Positions 28,780 through 36,888 are shown, counted from the stretch's first letter. The stretch is DNA of 64,000 bases from Psychrobacter sp. NG25 (GCF_015234355.1 NZ_JADGMV010000002.1:434001-498000), one strand, 5' to 3'. Notes: generated by a model from the letters alone, not told the origin. Translations and numbers: made by a program.

Positions 28780-29394
28780 TTAGTAAAAAGATACATCTTT
28801 ATCTGGGTCATCACATATTTTTTGTAAATTTATTCTTCCTATTGTTTTCCTGTCTGTGTAATAACTACCTGAAAGTTCATAACTTTTACCTTCCTCTGTT
28901 TCTATAACTCTTATGTCAAATAGTGTTGAACCATTATACGAAGACCAGCTCGGATTTTTAGGAGTTGAACGATATACGTAGTATAACTTTTTTTGGCCTT
29001 GTTCTATTGTTGGGGTTGTTTCTATAGTAATTGATTTTGTTGTTTCACCATGCATATCAATCTGGGTTGCTAATAGTGATTGACGAATCACAGCTTTAAC
29101 TACGAGAGCTCTGTTATTCTCAAGGATCACTTCCCCTTCCCATGTTCCATTTAAATCAGGAAACATTGATTTATTAAAATAAGTAAGAAAAGCCCACAAC
29201 TTTCTAGCAAAGAATGATTTTAATAAAATAATCATTATAAAAGTACTTACAATAGTGGATATAGTGATTACTAATGTCAATGGAACATCTGAAAGAAAAT
29301 AGGTTCTTATTAAGAAATAAACCCCTATACTCATTACAGTAGTAGCCGAAACTACATATCTAAGAATAAGATCAAACCTTACAATTCTGAACAA
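28780..29394 (-). CDS. Cap15-like 2TM beta-rich effector (Panoptes OptE-like)
   Basis: This is a 204-residue protein with two N-terminal membrane helices (about 9-33 and 37-61), then a beta-rich domain (about 75-200) starting PDLNGTWEGEV and ending LSGSYYTDRKTIGRINL. This matches the 2TM plus beta-barrel architecture of Cap15, a CBASS effector, and of the OptE effectors paired with mCpol. These proteins sense a cyclic nucleotide through the barrel and damage the membrane. It starts with TTG at 29394, 8 bases after GGAG of a GAGGAG site that overlaps the stop of the mCpol gene. Composition is very AT-rich. Family recognised by pattern; effector role is inference. Confidence 0.8.
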   Translation of the reverse strand: MFRIVRFDLILRYVVSATTVMSIGVYFLIRTYFLSDVPLTLVITISTIVSTFIMIILLKSFFARKLWAFLTYFNKSMFPDLNGTWEGEVILENNRALVVKAVIRQSLLATQIDMHGETTKSITIETTPTIEQGQKKLYYVYRSTPKNPSWSSYNGSTLFDIRVIETEEGKSYELSGSYYTDRKTIGRINLQKICDDPDKDVSFY

Positions 29395-29406
29395 TTTTTT
29401 TGCTCC

Positions 29407-29784
29407 TCATAGGCCCAGCTTTGCATAATTGTGTAAACAATTTTTTCCATTAGACTTAGCTGACATCAATGCTATATAGGCTTCGCTAAGACTTGTGCCT
29501 ATCCCAGCAGAAAAAGTCATATTATTGGGTGCTAGAATTTGTATTTCATGATATACAGCTTCCAAGCTAATATCTAACTCTGTGGATGCTACGACTCCAT
29601 CAGCAGCACAAAATATGATATCAAAACCATAATTTTGGAGTTCAGTGGCTATCTTTTTCGTAAACTCATATAGTGATTGGCTTATATTGATAAGCTCTTG
29701 ACGATTGTTGCTTAAATAGCAAGAAGTAATTTTTCTACCTATATCATCACCATCAATTGAAATATAATTCAAAATAAATCTCAT
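29407..29784 (-). CDS. mCpol, minimal Cas10-like nucleotide polymerase (Panoptes OptS-like)
   Basis: This is a 125-residue single palm domain. From the ATG at 29784, the first catalytic motif is YISIDGDDIG (D11, D13, D14). The strand-turn motif is IIFCAADGV with Asp62 where GGDD/GGDE stands in Cas10 or GGDEF proteins, and the third block is FSAGIGTSLSEAYIAL plus AKSNGKN. This is the minimal CRISPR polymerase (mCpol) pattern; in Panoptes systems it makes a cyclic nucleotide that keeps the effector silent. The frame extends 8 codons further up; neither start has a clear ribosome site. No CRISPR array or other cas gene is in the window. It is 12 bases upstream of its effector. Confidence 0.82.
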   Translation of the reverse strand: MRFILNYISIDGDDIGRKITSCYLSNNRQELINISQSLYEFTKKIATELQNYGFDIIFCAADGVVASTELDISLEAVYHEIQILAPNNMTFSAGIGTSLSEAYIALMSAKSNGKNCLHNYAKLGL

Positions 29785-29834
29785 CCGATAAATCACAAAG
29801 GTTAGCATGGATATATTGATAGCAGCATAACAAT

Positions 29835-29858
29835 TTATATTTATATTTATATTTATAT
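29835..29858. repeat. (TTATAT)4 microsatellite in the mCpol promoter region
   Basis: Four perfect TTATAT units plus a partial fifth end about 50 bases before the mCpol start. On the minus strand they read ATATAA/TATAAA, which resembles the -10 element, so a change in copy number could shift or alter the promoter. Confidence 0.75.
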
Positions 29859-29967
29859 TTTATAGTTCAAATTAAGATATTATCATTAGTCTTGATAGTA
29901 AGAAACATCACCTCAACTAAGATACACAGCAGAATTGTATTCATGTTAAACGATAAAAAACTAGCCG

Positions 29968-30046
29968 AAAAAAGCCGACATAACTCAATTAAAGTCAGAT
30001 AAGCCCTTTCGAACAGTTATTACGACTAACTAGATACCAAACCTCA
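29968..30046 (-). repeat. Decayed duplicate of the carboxynorspermidine synthase 3' end and terminator
   Basis: The stretch 30006-30046 (CTTTCGAACAGTTATTACGA...) matches 32195-32234 with only a few mismatches and one indel. The preceding AAAAAAGCC...ACTCAATTAAAGTCAG also resembles the terminator at 32153-32198, but its stem is broken here. It includes the position of the stop codon of the gene ending at 32219. Confidence 0.7.
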
Positions 30047-30142
30047 TTCATCATAATCGATGCTTGATGACTATATTAAAATGTAGTTTATCTATGATTT
30101 TAATCATGCATGAGGATTTGATTATTTGAAAATATGCCTTAG

Positions 30143-31864
30143 CTACTTCTCTTTTTTAGACGGAAAAAGCGATATCAAACCATCCCCTATTATTCCTCGC
30201 CAAGAAAAATAATCATGCCCTGCACCATATTCTTGATAATGCGCCTCATACCCTTTTGCTAATAACACATCACGCAGATGACGATTGGTTCCCAATATAC
30301 CGTTGCTACTACTATTACCACGAGCCGTTTCAAACACGCCAGCACTCAAAAAGAAACGAACGGGCACTTTATCCATTTTTATGACTTCAGACGCTACAAA
30401 ATGTTTATCAGTTTCACTCTGATCTTCTGGTTTCCACCAAAAAGAACCAGACATAGAGATAACATTGCCAAATATATCAGGATGACGTAGCGCAATGGTT
30501 GTTGCAGCCAATCCGCCATAGCTCGACCCTGCAATGATAGTTCTATCCTTCGGTATCGTTATTGGCAGTTGTTTATTAATTTGCGGTACCAGCTCATTAG
30601 CCAATACATCTGCAAATACAGGGTTGGCAGGTAATTCACGCGCACGAGCATCACCATCAGGATTACTGATAAATACCGCCGTCACAGGTGGAATCTCACC
30701 TGCTGCAATTAAATTATCTAATATCGTTGGCAATCCAACCGTATCGATATATGACTCGGCATCAAATATATACAGCAACACCGCATCGTCTCTATTATTC
30801 TGGCTGTCATCAATAGCAGGAGAATAGATAGTGATGTCTCGGGTATTATCTAATGTGCTACTGGTGAATTTAAAAGTAGAAAGCTCGCCTTTGGGGGTTT
30901 CTTTTTGCACATCTAGCCAAGGATTTTTTGGTGCATCTTTTAACGTAATAGTAGATTTGGTTGTGTATTTGTCGATTGCTGAATGAGGCCATGGATGATG
31001 GTTATAAGGATCTGCCTGAGCCACAGCTTTTATGGCAATTCTACGGGCACGCCCAGACAATGGTAGCTGAGGCACATTGGGCGCTATTTGATAAGACAGA
31101 TGGGTATTTTTTGGCACAATAAAGCTTTTGTACCATGTATCAGAGTCCGCCAATCGTTGCAATGCATCATGATTATTGGACGGGCCACCCATTAGCTTGA
31201 TATTACGATAGTCGCCTCGCGCCAAAAACGTCATCAAGGTGCCCGAAGGTATCTCTTCTATAAGCGGCGTACCTAATGCTTCTACATCTGCCCAAAAACT
31301 ATCAGTACTCTCACCCTTTTGCAGTGATTCACGTAATGCAGATACTTTTGGGCTGAGTAACGTATCAGAACTTTCTAAATTACTTTGTAAATGATTTTCT
31401 AAAGAGCCTTCTAAATCCTGTTCCGCTAAACTGACACGTTGTTCGAGCACTATCTGATATGCACCTGCGCCCGACAGTCGCCATATCTCTGCGCAGTTTT
31501 CGGCCACTGAATAGAACTTTTGCTTGCCGCTTTCATGGTCAATCAAACGGCGCGATATTTCTCCTTTGGCATCGATAATATCCATCGTCATCGTATTATC
31601 ACCACTGTCAACATATCCGGTCAGATAGTCACCCTTGTCACAGGGAACGTTGATGTCTAATGACTTATGCTGTGGCTTAGACTGTGACTGAGTGTATGGC
31701 TTGATATTATTCTCGCTGTTGGAATAACTTAGCTCACCTTTCATAGGACTTCCCACTTTTAACACTGCTGTCTCCGAACCAAATGCCGAAAATGATGTCG
31801 AATATATCAAACAAGTAAATCCTGCTATCGCCCATTTATTAGAGAAAAAACGTGTGTATGTCAT
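30143..31864 (-). CDS. Exported Fes/IroE-type siderophore esterase
   Basis: This 573-residue protein has a signal peptide ending near SAFG. Parts in order: a small pre-domain (about 35-140), a Fes-type N domain (about 175-285, with IPSGTLMTFLARGDYRNIKL), and an alpha/beta-hydrolase domain (about 320-570). The nucleophile motif is IIAGSSYGGLAA and the catalytic His lies in GAGHDYFSWR. Related enzymes hydrolyse ferric catecholate siderophore esters. A near-consensus Fur box lies about 195 bases upstream and a MITE sits between. There are no siderophore biosynthesis or receptor genes nearby, so it may serve xenosiderophores. Periplasmic location rather than cytoplasmic Fes points to an IroE-like role. 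Confidence 0.85.
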   Translation of the reverse strand: MTYTRFFSNKWAIAGFTCLIYSTSFSAFGSETAVLKVGSPMKGELSYSNSENNIKPYTQSQSKPQHKSLDINVPCDKGDYLTGYVDSGDNTMTMDIIDAKGEISRRLIDHESGKQKFYSVAENCAEIWRLSGAGAYQIVLEQRVSLAEQDLEGSLENHLQSNLESSDTLLSPKVSALRESLQKGESTDSFWADVEALGTPLIEEIPSGTLMTFLARGDYRNIKLMGGPSNNHDALQRLADSDTWYKSFIVPKNTHLSYQIAPNVPQLPLSGRARRIAIKAVAQADPYNHHPWPHSAIDKYTTKSTITLKDAPKNPWLDVQKETPKGELSTFKFTSSTLDNTRDITIYSPAIDDSQNNRDDAVLLYIFDAESYIDTVGLPTILDNLIAAGEIPPVTAVFISNPDGDARARELPANPVFADVLANELVPQINKQLPITIPKDRTIIAGSSYGGLAATTIALRHPDIFGNVISMSGSFWWKPEDQSETDKHFVASEVIKMDKVPVRFFLSAGVFETARGNSSSNGILGTNRHLRDVLLAKGYEAHYQEYGAGHDYFSWRGIIGDGLISLFPSKKEK

Positions 31865-31921
31865 TCATTGCTCCTTATTCTATTCATTGATAAACATCTA
31901 ACCTCCACCGTTACAAGATGT

Positions 31922-32013
31922 TAGGGCGTGTCATCAATTCAAACGAGTGCCCTCTAAATGGGCTAAAAATAGCTAAATTTTGATCATCATTTTTAAAATG
32001 AAGACACACCCTA
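31922..32013. repeat. Family A MITE-like element, 92-bp internally deleted copy
   Basis: Ends TAGGGCGTGTCATCA and TGAAGACACACCCTA are intact inverted repeats. The interior retains only the outer parts of the 174-base form (CTAAATGGGCTAAAAATAGC and ATCATTTTTAAAATG). It lies in the leader of the esterase gene. Confidence 0.8.
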
Positions 32014-32058
32014 GCAAATGATACAAAGCTGAAATACTACCTTACTTTCCTTATAAAT

Positions 32059-32077
32059 GATATTGAAAATCATTATC
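32059..32077 (-). promoter_or_regulatory. Fur box upstream of the esterase gene
   Basis: GATATTGAAAATCATTATC matches 17 of 19 positions of the classical Fur consensus (GATAATGATAATCATTATC). It is about 195 bases before the esterase start, with the family A element in between. I infer iron-repressed expression of the esterase. Confidence 0.75.
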
Positions 32078-32152
32078 ATTTAAATATTTGTAAATTGAAT
32101 GCCTAATAATGGCTTAACATTCTCGTAAACCTTTGAACCTAAAATTCTGTAA

Positions 32153-32198
32153 AAACAAAAAAAGCCCCTCTGACTCAATAGTGAGTCAGAGGGGCTTT
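32153..32198 (-). terminator. Strong terminator after carboxynorspermidine synthase
   Basis: A 17-bp perfect stem (32161-32177 with 32182-32198; AAAGCCCCTCTGACTCA) with an ATAG loop is followed on the minus strand by a T-tract (32160-32153). Confidence 0.95.
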
Positions 32199-32218
32199 CG
32201 AACAGATATTACGACTAA

Positions 32219-33493
32219 CTAGATATCAAACTCAAGTGCTCTATCGCCATTCTCGTCTTTGATACGAGTTGGCAAACCAATCTTATTCAACAGGTTGATA
32301 AGTGGCTTGGCATCAAGCTCTTCGACGTTGACCATCTTGCCTGCGTCCCATTCACCGGTAGCAATAAGCATGGCAGCCGCGACAGGTGGCACGCCCGCAG
32401 TATAAGAAATACCTTGGCTACCCATGGCTTCAAAGGCCTCTTTGTGATCAGAGACGTTGTAGATAAATACTTCGCTATCCACGCCATCTATCTTGCCTTT
32501 AACCTTGTCACCGATACAAGTCTTGCCTGTATATTCTGCTGCTAAAGAGCTTGGATCTGGTAGTACGGCTTTTACCACTTTTAGTGGAATGACTTCTTGC
32601 CCTTCAGCGGTCATAACAGGCTGCTCAGACAACAAGCCTAGGCTTTGAAGCACAGTAAAGACATTGATATAGTGCTCACCGAAACCCATCCAAAAGCGAA
32701 TGTTTGGCACATTCAAGTTGGCTGATAATGAGTGAATCTCATCATGTCCGCTTAGATAGCTGTTTTGCATACCAACCACAGGCAGATCATCCGTACGCTT
32801 CACTTCAAACATTTTGTTTGACTGCCACTTACGATCTTGCCAAGAGTAAACCGTACCCGTAAATTCACGGAAATTAATCTCGGGATCAAAGTTAGTGGCG
32901 AAATATTTGCCATGGCTACCAGCATTGATATCGATAATATCGATGTCTGTGACCGAGCCTGCATCCATCATGTCATAGCCAAGACGCGCATAAGCGTTGA
33001 CCATACCAGGATCGAATCCTGCACCTAAGATAGCGGTGATTTTATTGTCCGCACAGCGCTGCTTACGCTTCCACTCATAGTTGTTATACCATGGCGGCGT
33101 CTCACAGATCTTACGAGGATCTTCGTGAATAGCCGTATCAATATAAGCAACTTCCGTTTCGATACAAGCTTCTAGCACACTCATATTCAAAAAAGGTGAG
33201 CCAACGTTGATGACGATTTGGATGCCTGTGTCTTTTATCAGCTGTATTAGCGCAGGGATATCCATGGCATCGATTTGGTGCGTATGCAAAGTCGCTGGCT
33301 GCTTAAAGCTGCCTTTTTCTTGCACACTTTGGGCGATGGCATCACACTTATCTACCGTGCGCGACGCAATATGAATATTGCCAAGCACGTCATTATGCAT
33401 CGCACATTTATGCGCAACCACTTGAGCGACACCGCCTGCTCCAATGATGAGCACGTCTTTTTTGTTGGTTGTAGCTTGTTGGTTTGTGTTCAA
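32219..33493 (-). CDS. Carboxynorspermidine synthase (saccharopine dehydrogenase family)
   Basis: This 424-residue NAD(P)H-dependent enzyme condenses aspartate semialdehyde with a diamine to carboxynorspermidine or carboxyspermidine. It starts with a Rossmann motif (LIIGAGGVAQVVAHKC) and has the family blocks IHIASRTVDKC, GAGFDPGMVNAYARL, DINAGSHGKYFATNFDPEINFRE and GVPPVAAAMLIATG. The next-upstream gene in the same direction is the matching decarboxylase, which supports this role over saccharopine or lysine metabolism. AAAGGAGG is a strong ribosome site. The 5' leader carries a long hairpin (33611-33648). Confidence 0.9.
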   Translation of the reverse strand: MNTNQQATTNKKDVLIIGAGGVAQVVAHKCAMHNDVLGNIHIASRTVDKCDAIAQSVQEKGSFKQPATLHTHQIDAMDIPALIQLIKDTGIQIVINVGSPFLNMSVLEACIETEVAYIDTAIHEDPRKICETPPWYNNYEWKRKQRCADNKITAILGAGFDPGMVNAYARLGYDMMDAGSVTDIDIIDINAGSHGKYFATNFDPEINFREFTGTVYSWQDRKWQSNKMFEVKRTDDLPVVGMQNSYLSGHDEIHSLSANLNVPNIRFWMGFGEHYINVFTVLQSLGLLSEQPVMTAEGQEVIPLKVVKAVLPDPSSLAAEYTGKTCIGDKVKGKIDGVDSEVFIYNVSDHKEAFEAMGSQGISYTAGVPPVAAAMLIATGEWDAGKMVNVEELDAKPLINLLNKIGLPTRIKDENGDRALEFDI

Positions 33494-33610
33494 TGAACAA
33501 TCCTCCTTTGTGTCCCTGTCGATACCATTGATAGCGGCTATGCAAAACAGAAACGAGTGAATGATATGCGTGAATTAAAAAGGAAGACCGAGGAAAACCC
33601 ACGCACCCGT

Positions 33611-33648
33611 CGGGCAAATGCCATTTTTTACCAATGGATATTTGCCCG
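33611..33648 (-). promoter_or_regulatory. Hairpin in the leader of carboxynorspermidine synthase
   Basis: CGGGCAAAT (33611-33619) pairs with ATTTGCCCG (33640-33648), with a second inner helix CCATT/AATGG. A minus-strand TATAAT lies just upstream at about 33655-33660. If that is the -10 element, the hairpin is at the very start of a leader of about 150 bases. There is no T-tract after it, so it does not look like a simple terminator. Confidence 0.5.
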
Positions 33649-33755
33649 AGGCGATTATAACAATTTTTTAATCTCTTTTTGGCAAAAATTCATGAATAAA
33701 TATGAATCTTATTAACAATGTAAGCATAACGCTAGCCAACACTCAGTTCTGAAGG

Positions 33756-35012
33756 TTAAGACAAGCTCGCCTTATATTCCTGATAATCAAACTCACGCTG
33801 CACATCAATCGAGCCATCAAGACGACGAATGACGATAGCTGGCATGTTGACACCATTGAACCAATTTTTCTTAACCATGGTATAACCTGCGGCATTGCCA
33901 AAAGTAATCTGATCGCCTATCTGTAAATTACTTGGCAAATCGTACTCACCAAAAATATCCCCTGCCAAACAAGAACGACCATAAATGAGTGTACTGTTTA
34001 TCTCACTTTCGAGAATAGGTTCTGACGTCTCAATCACTGAATGGCCAATAGGAGCGATATCCATTGCTGTATTATTGATGGCGGCAATGGGTGCTGACTC
34101 GCGGTAAATCAGTAGATCAAGCATGTGTGCCTCGATAGACGAATCAACCACGGCAAGATGCTTTTCATTGTGCATGGTGTCCAATACGGTCGTGACTAAT
34201 GAGCCAGCACCATGAATGCTCGCTTCACCCGGTTCAAGATAGACTTGCACGCCATATTGTTCGCTAAATCCTTTTAGTCTTCCAGCGAGCTTTTCCAATG
34301 GATAATCAGGCGCGATAAAGTGGATACCACCGCCTAAGCTTACCCACTCTAATTGCGCCAGAAGATCGCCAAACCTGTTTTCAATATCTGCCAGACTCTC
34401 ACTAAACGCTTCAAAGCTGTCATTTTCACAGTTGTTATGAATCATAACGCCAGTGATGTCACCAAGTACTGCGGTGATTTTATCTTTATCGTGCTCGCCT
34501 AGACGACTAAAAGGACGGGCCGGATCAGCGATAATAAACGATGAATTACTGGTTTTTGGATTTAAACGCAGGCCGACAGGAATGTCTTGTGCACGTGCCT
34601 GCTCGCCAAAAGCATTGAGCTGCGAGATAGAGTTAAAGATGATTTTATCCGCGTATTCTAATACCTCAGGCATCTCATCTGCACTATACGCCACGCTGTA
34701 GGCATGCGTTTCTTTTTTGTCTTTGCTACTCGCGTCATCATTATTGCCAAAAGTCTCATAGCCCAGTCTGACTTCATTGAGCGAGGATGAGGTAGTGCCA
34801 TGCAAATAAGGCTGCATAATATCGAACACACCCCATGTGGCAAAGCATTTCAGTGCTAATAACGCCTTTGCACCGGACAGCTCGCATAACCGTGCAATGA
34901 TTTGCATATTGGCAACGATGGCAGCTTCATCGAGTAAGTAGTACGGCGTTGGCACGTTGATAGTCTGGCTGGTAGATTTGTTAAAAGTTGGATTGGTAGA
35001 CGATGTATTCAT
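33756..35012 (-). CDS. nspC: NspC, carboxynorspermidine decarboxylase
   Basis: This 418-residue PLP enzyme of the alanine-racemase-fold decarboxylases forms norspermidine or spermidine. Evidence: PTPYYLLDEAAIVANM, ALLALKCFATWGVFD with the PLP lysine, GGGIHFIAPDYP, EPGEASIHGAGSLVTTV and GRSCLAGDIFGEYDLP with the catalytic Cys. The start is set at the ATG at 35012 because the frame upstream to 35084 would leave only 14 bases for two divergent promoters. It is followed about 260 bases later by carboxynorspermidine synthase. Together they form the alternative polyamine route known from Vibrio. Confidence 0.93.
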   Translation of the reverse strand: MNTSSTNPTFNKSTSQTINVPTPYYLLDEAAIVANMQIIARLCELSGAKALLALKCFATWGVFDIMQPYLHGTTSSSLNEVRLGYETFGNNDDASSKDKKETHAYSVAYSADEMPEVLEYADKIIFNSISQLNAFGEQARAQDIPVGLRLNPKTSNSSFIIADPARPFSRLGEHDKDKITAVLGDITGVMIHNNCENDSFEAFSESLADIENRFGDLLAQLEWVSLGGGIHFIAPDYPLEKLAGRLKGFSEQYGVQVYLEPGEASIHGAGSLVTTVLDTMHNEKHLAVVDSSIEAHMLDLLIYRESAPIAAINNTAMDIAPIGHSVIETSEPILESEINSTLIYGRSCLAGDIFGEYDLPSNLQIGDQITFGNAAGYTMVKKNWFNGVNMPAIVIRRLDGSIDVQREFDYQEYKASLS

Positions 35013-35098
35013 GATGGTGCACCCGATAGCATTTGATAACAGTAGCGAATAATATTTTTCGCTATAGTAGACTAAATTTATCATGATTAGAATAGTTT

Positions 35099-35764
35099 AT
35101 GGCACTTTCAACCGACTACTCCACCTCGTCAAGTCAAGCCAACTCGGCCCAATTGGATCCAAAAAACATTGATTTGACCCATCTAAATCCTAATGCGCGG
35201 GCCGTATTGGACTTTTGGTTTGATACAAACAATGAGCAATATTGGTTTGCACAAAATGATAACTTTGATAGACAAATAAAAAATAAATTTGGCGATATCT
35301 GGCAAGCAGCCAAACAGGGTGAATGTGCGACTTGGCGACTTTCAGAGTCATCATTAGACAGCAACAGCTCAATCACTGCTTTGGCGGGACGCTTGGCAGA
35401 AATTATCGTATTGGATCAGTTTTCACGTAACTTATGCCGCGGGCAAGTCGGCGCTTTTTCTCAAGATGGTATGGCAGTCGCTTTAGCACAAGAAGCCAGT
35501 CAGCAACCGTATTTTGATACGCTACCAATGGCATGGCGTAAGTTCATTATCATGCCGTTTATGCACTCTGAATCGGCAGTTATTCACGAGCGTTATCTGC
35601 CATTGTTTGAACAATTGGATGATGCCTATACTTTAGACTTTGAACATCGCCATAAAAATATTATTGAGCAGTTTGGCCGCTACCCTCATCGCAATAATAT
35701 GTTGGATCGTGAATCAACTTATGAAGAAGAAGTGTTCTTGCAGCAGCCTAATTCATCGTTCTAA
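35099..35764 (+). CDS. DUF924 family protein
   Basis: This 221-residue soluble alpha-helical protein belongs to DUF924 (TPR-like). Family blocks: VLDFWFDTNNEQYWFAQND, LAEIIVLDQFSRNLCRGQ, FIIMPFMHSES and HKNIIEQFGRYPHRN. No biochemical function is established. It is divergent from nspC across about 85 bases, so the promoters are close together. No other partner is evident. Confidence 0.9.
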   Translation: MALSTDYSTSSSQANSAQLDPKNIDLTHLNPNARAVLDFWFDTNNEQYWFAQNDNFDRQIKNKFGDIWQAAKQGECATWRLSESSLDSNSSITALAGRLAEIIVLDQFSRNLCRGQVGAFSQDGMAVALAQEASQQPYFDTLPMAWRKFIIMPFMHSESAVIHERYLPLFEQLDDAYTLDFEHRHKNIIEQFGRYPHRNNMLDRESTYEEEVFLQQPNSSF

Positions 35765-35785
35765 GTATTTTAAATTATAAAAGCA

Positions 35786-35819
35786 AAAGCCACCTGCCTA
35801 TAAATAAGTAGGTGGCTTT
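35786..35819 (+). terminator. Hairpin after the DUF924 gene
   Basis: AAAGCCACCT (35786-35795) pairs with AGGTGGCTTT (35810-35819). The T-tract is short and partly within the stem. Confidence 0.7.
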
Positions 35820-35880
35820 CCATATTTCAATGACAGTATATTTTATGCTTAGGCTATTTTATAGGGGCTTTTAAATACAG

Positions 35881-35985
35881 CTATAGTTGATTCAGTTTAA
35901 AAGAGAGACAAGGCAACCAAGTGTAGATGTATGTGTGATACTTCAAGCGAGGTCAACATTGTCACTCTTTTATAAAGAATTGAAT
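35881..35985 (+). repeat. Family B intergenic repeat, copy 4
   Basis: It carries ACAAGGCAACCAAGTGTAGA and then CTTCAAGCGAGGTCAACATTG, almost the same as copy 1. It ends at the 3' end of rnhB. Confidence 0.7.
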
Positions 35986-35988
35986 ATA

Positions 35989-36888
35989 TTAACTTTCTAG
36001 CGCCTTTCTAACGGGTGCAAAGCTACGTCTATGCTCAGATAATACGCCATAAGTTTCAATCGCTTCCATATGGGCACGCGTTGGATAGCCTTTATGTTTG
36101 GCAATTCCGTATGCTGGATGCTGTGTATCAAGCACATACATGGCTTCATCACGGCTTACTTTTGCTAAGATACTACCCGCGGCAATACTAGTATGACGAG
36201 CGTCGCCCTTTACCCATGCTTGGCAATCGATATTAGCCTGTTCGACCCCACACTTAGTAAGCTTACCAAAGTCCAACTCTGGACAACGATTGCCATCGAA
36301 CAACACCTCAACTTGTAACGGTTTAACAGCATCTGCCTCGATTTCATGAGCTATGGCAAATTGTTGAGCAACCGCCTCTAATAACGTTTCGGTACATAGG
36401 CGCATCCCTAGCATGGTCGCTTGCAAGATGTTGACCTGATCAATCACTGCTGCAGGTATATCAGCGATGACATAGCCTACTGCATATTGCTTCACCAACG
36501 GATAAAGAATGTCGCGTTTTTTTTCACTCAACTGCTTGGAGTCTGTCAATATAGACAGCGGCGTACCTGTGAGTGGCTGCTCCTCAATCAGTCCTGACCA
36601 AGCGGCAGGCAATATCGCAGCGGCAACATTGACGCTCCCGAGCAAAGGCCCACGCCCTGCTTCATCGATGCCAATTTGTAGCATTGGCTGTGTTAAATTT
36701 TGCTGTCTATCTACTGAATATTGAGTGAGAAACTCAGAGATATTGAGTCGCCCAGTCAAATGAATGGGGGCTGCCAATTGGATATATTGACCTTTAATAT
36801 CAATGCTCTCAATACTCACTTTAATTGGTGTCATTGAGCTGTCGGTACTGTGCTGTTTACTCATAGCGTTGCTGTGTCTTTTTATCAA
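35989..36888 (-). CDS. rnhB: RNase HII with N-terminal extension
   Basis: This enzyme removes ribonucleotides from DNA. The catalytic core (about 70-299) has [12 protein letters not shown] with two acidic residues, [23 protein letters not shown] and VSRDEAM. At 299 residues it is about 100 longer than E. coli RnhB (198); about 70 of these are N-terminal and precede the catalytic domain ([18 protein letters not shown]...). The ATG at 36888 is the first; a later ATG at about residue 69 ([12 protein letters not shown]) would give a normal-length enzyme. It follows lpxB in the same direction, a conserved pairing. Confidence 0.93.
   Translation of the reverse strand: MIKRHSNAMSKQHSTDSSMTPIKVSIESIDIKGQYIQLAAPIHLTGRLNISEFLTQYSVDRQQNLTQPMLQIGIDEAGRGPLLGSVNVAAAILPAAWSGLIEEQPLTGTPLSILTDSKQLSEKKRDILYPLVKQYAVGYVIADIPAAVIDQVNILQATMLGMRLCTETLLEAVAQQFAIAHEIEADAVKPLQVEVLFDGNRCPELDFGKLTKCGVEQANIDCQAWVKGDARHTSIAAGSILAKVSRDEAMYVLDTQHPAYGIAKHKGYPTRAHMEAIETYGVLSEHRRSFAPVRKALES

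Larger units (their letters stand above)
29785..30142. other. AT-rich intergenic region between the esterase gene and the mCpol gene
   Basis: The region contains the hexamer repeat at 29835-29858 and, at about 29968-30046, a degenerate copy of the end of the carboxynorspermidine synthase gene and its terminator. No gene was found. Confidence 0.6.

Noticed and set aside
28780-29784. Type III CRISPR-Cas locus because of the Cas10-like protein
   Set aside because: The protein is only one palm domain of 125 residues, with no HD domain, no other cas genes and no array in the window.
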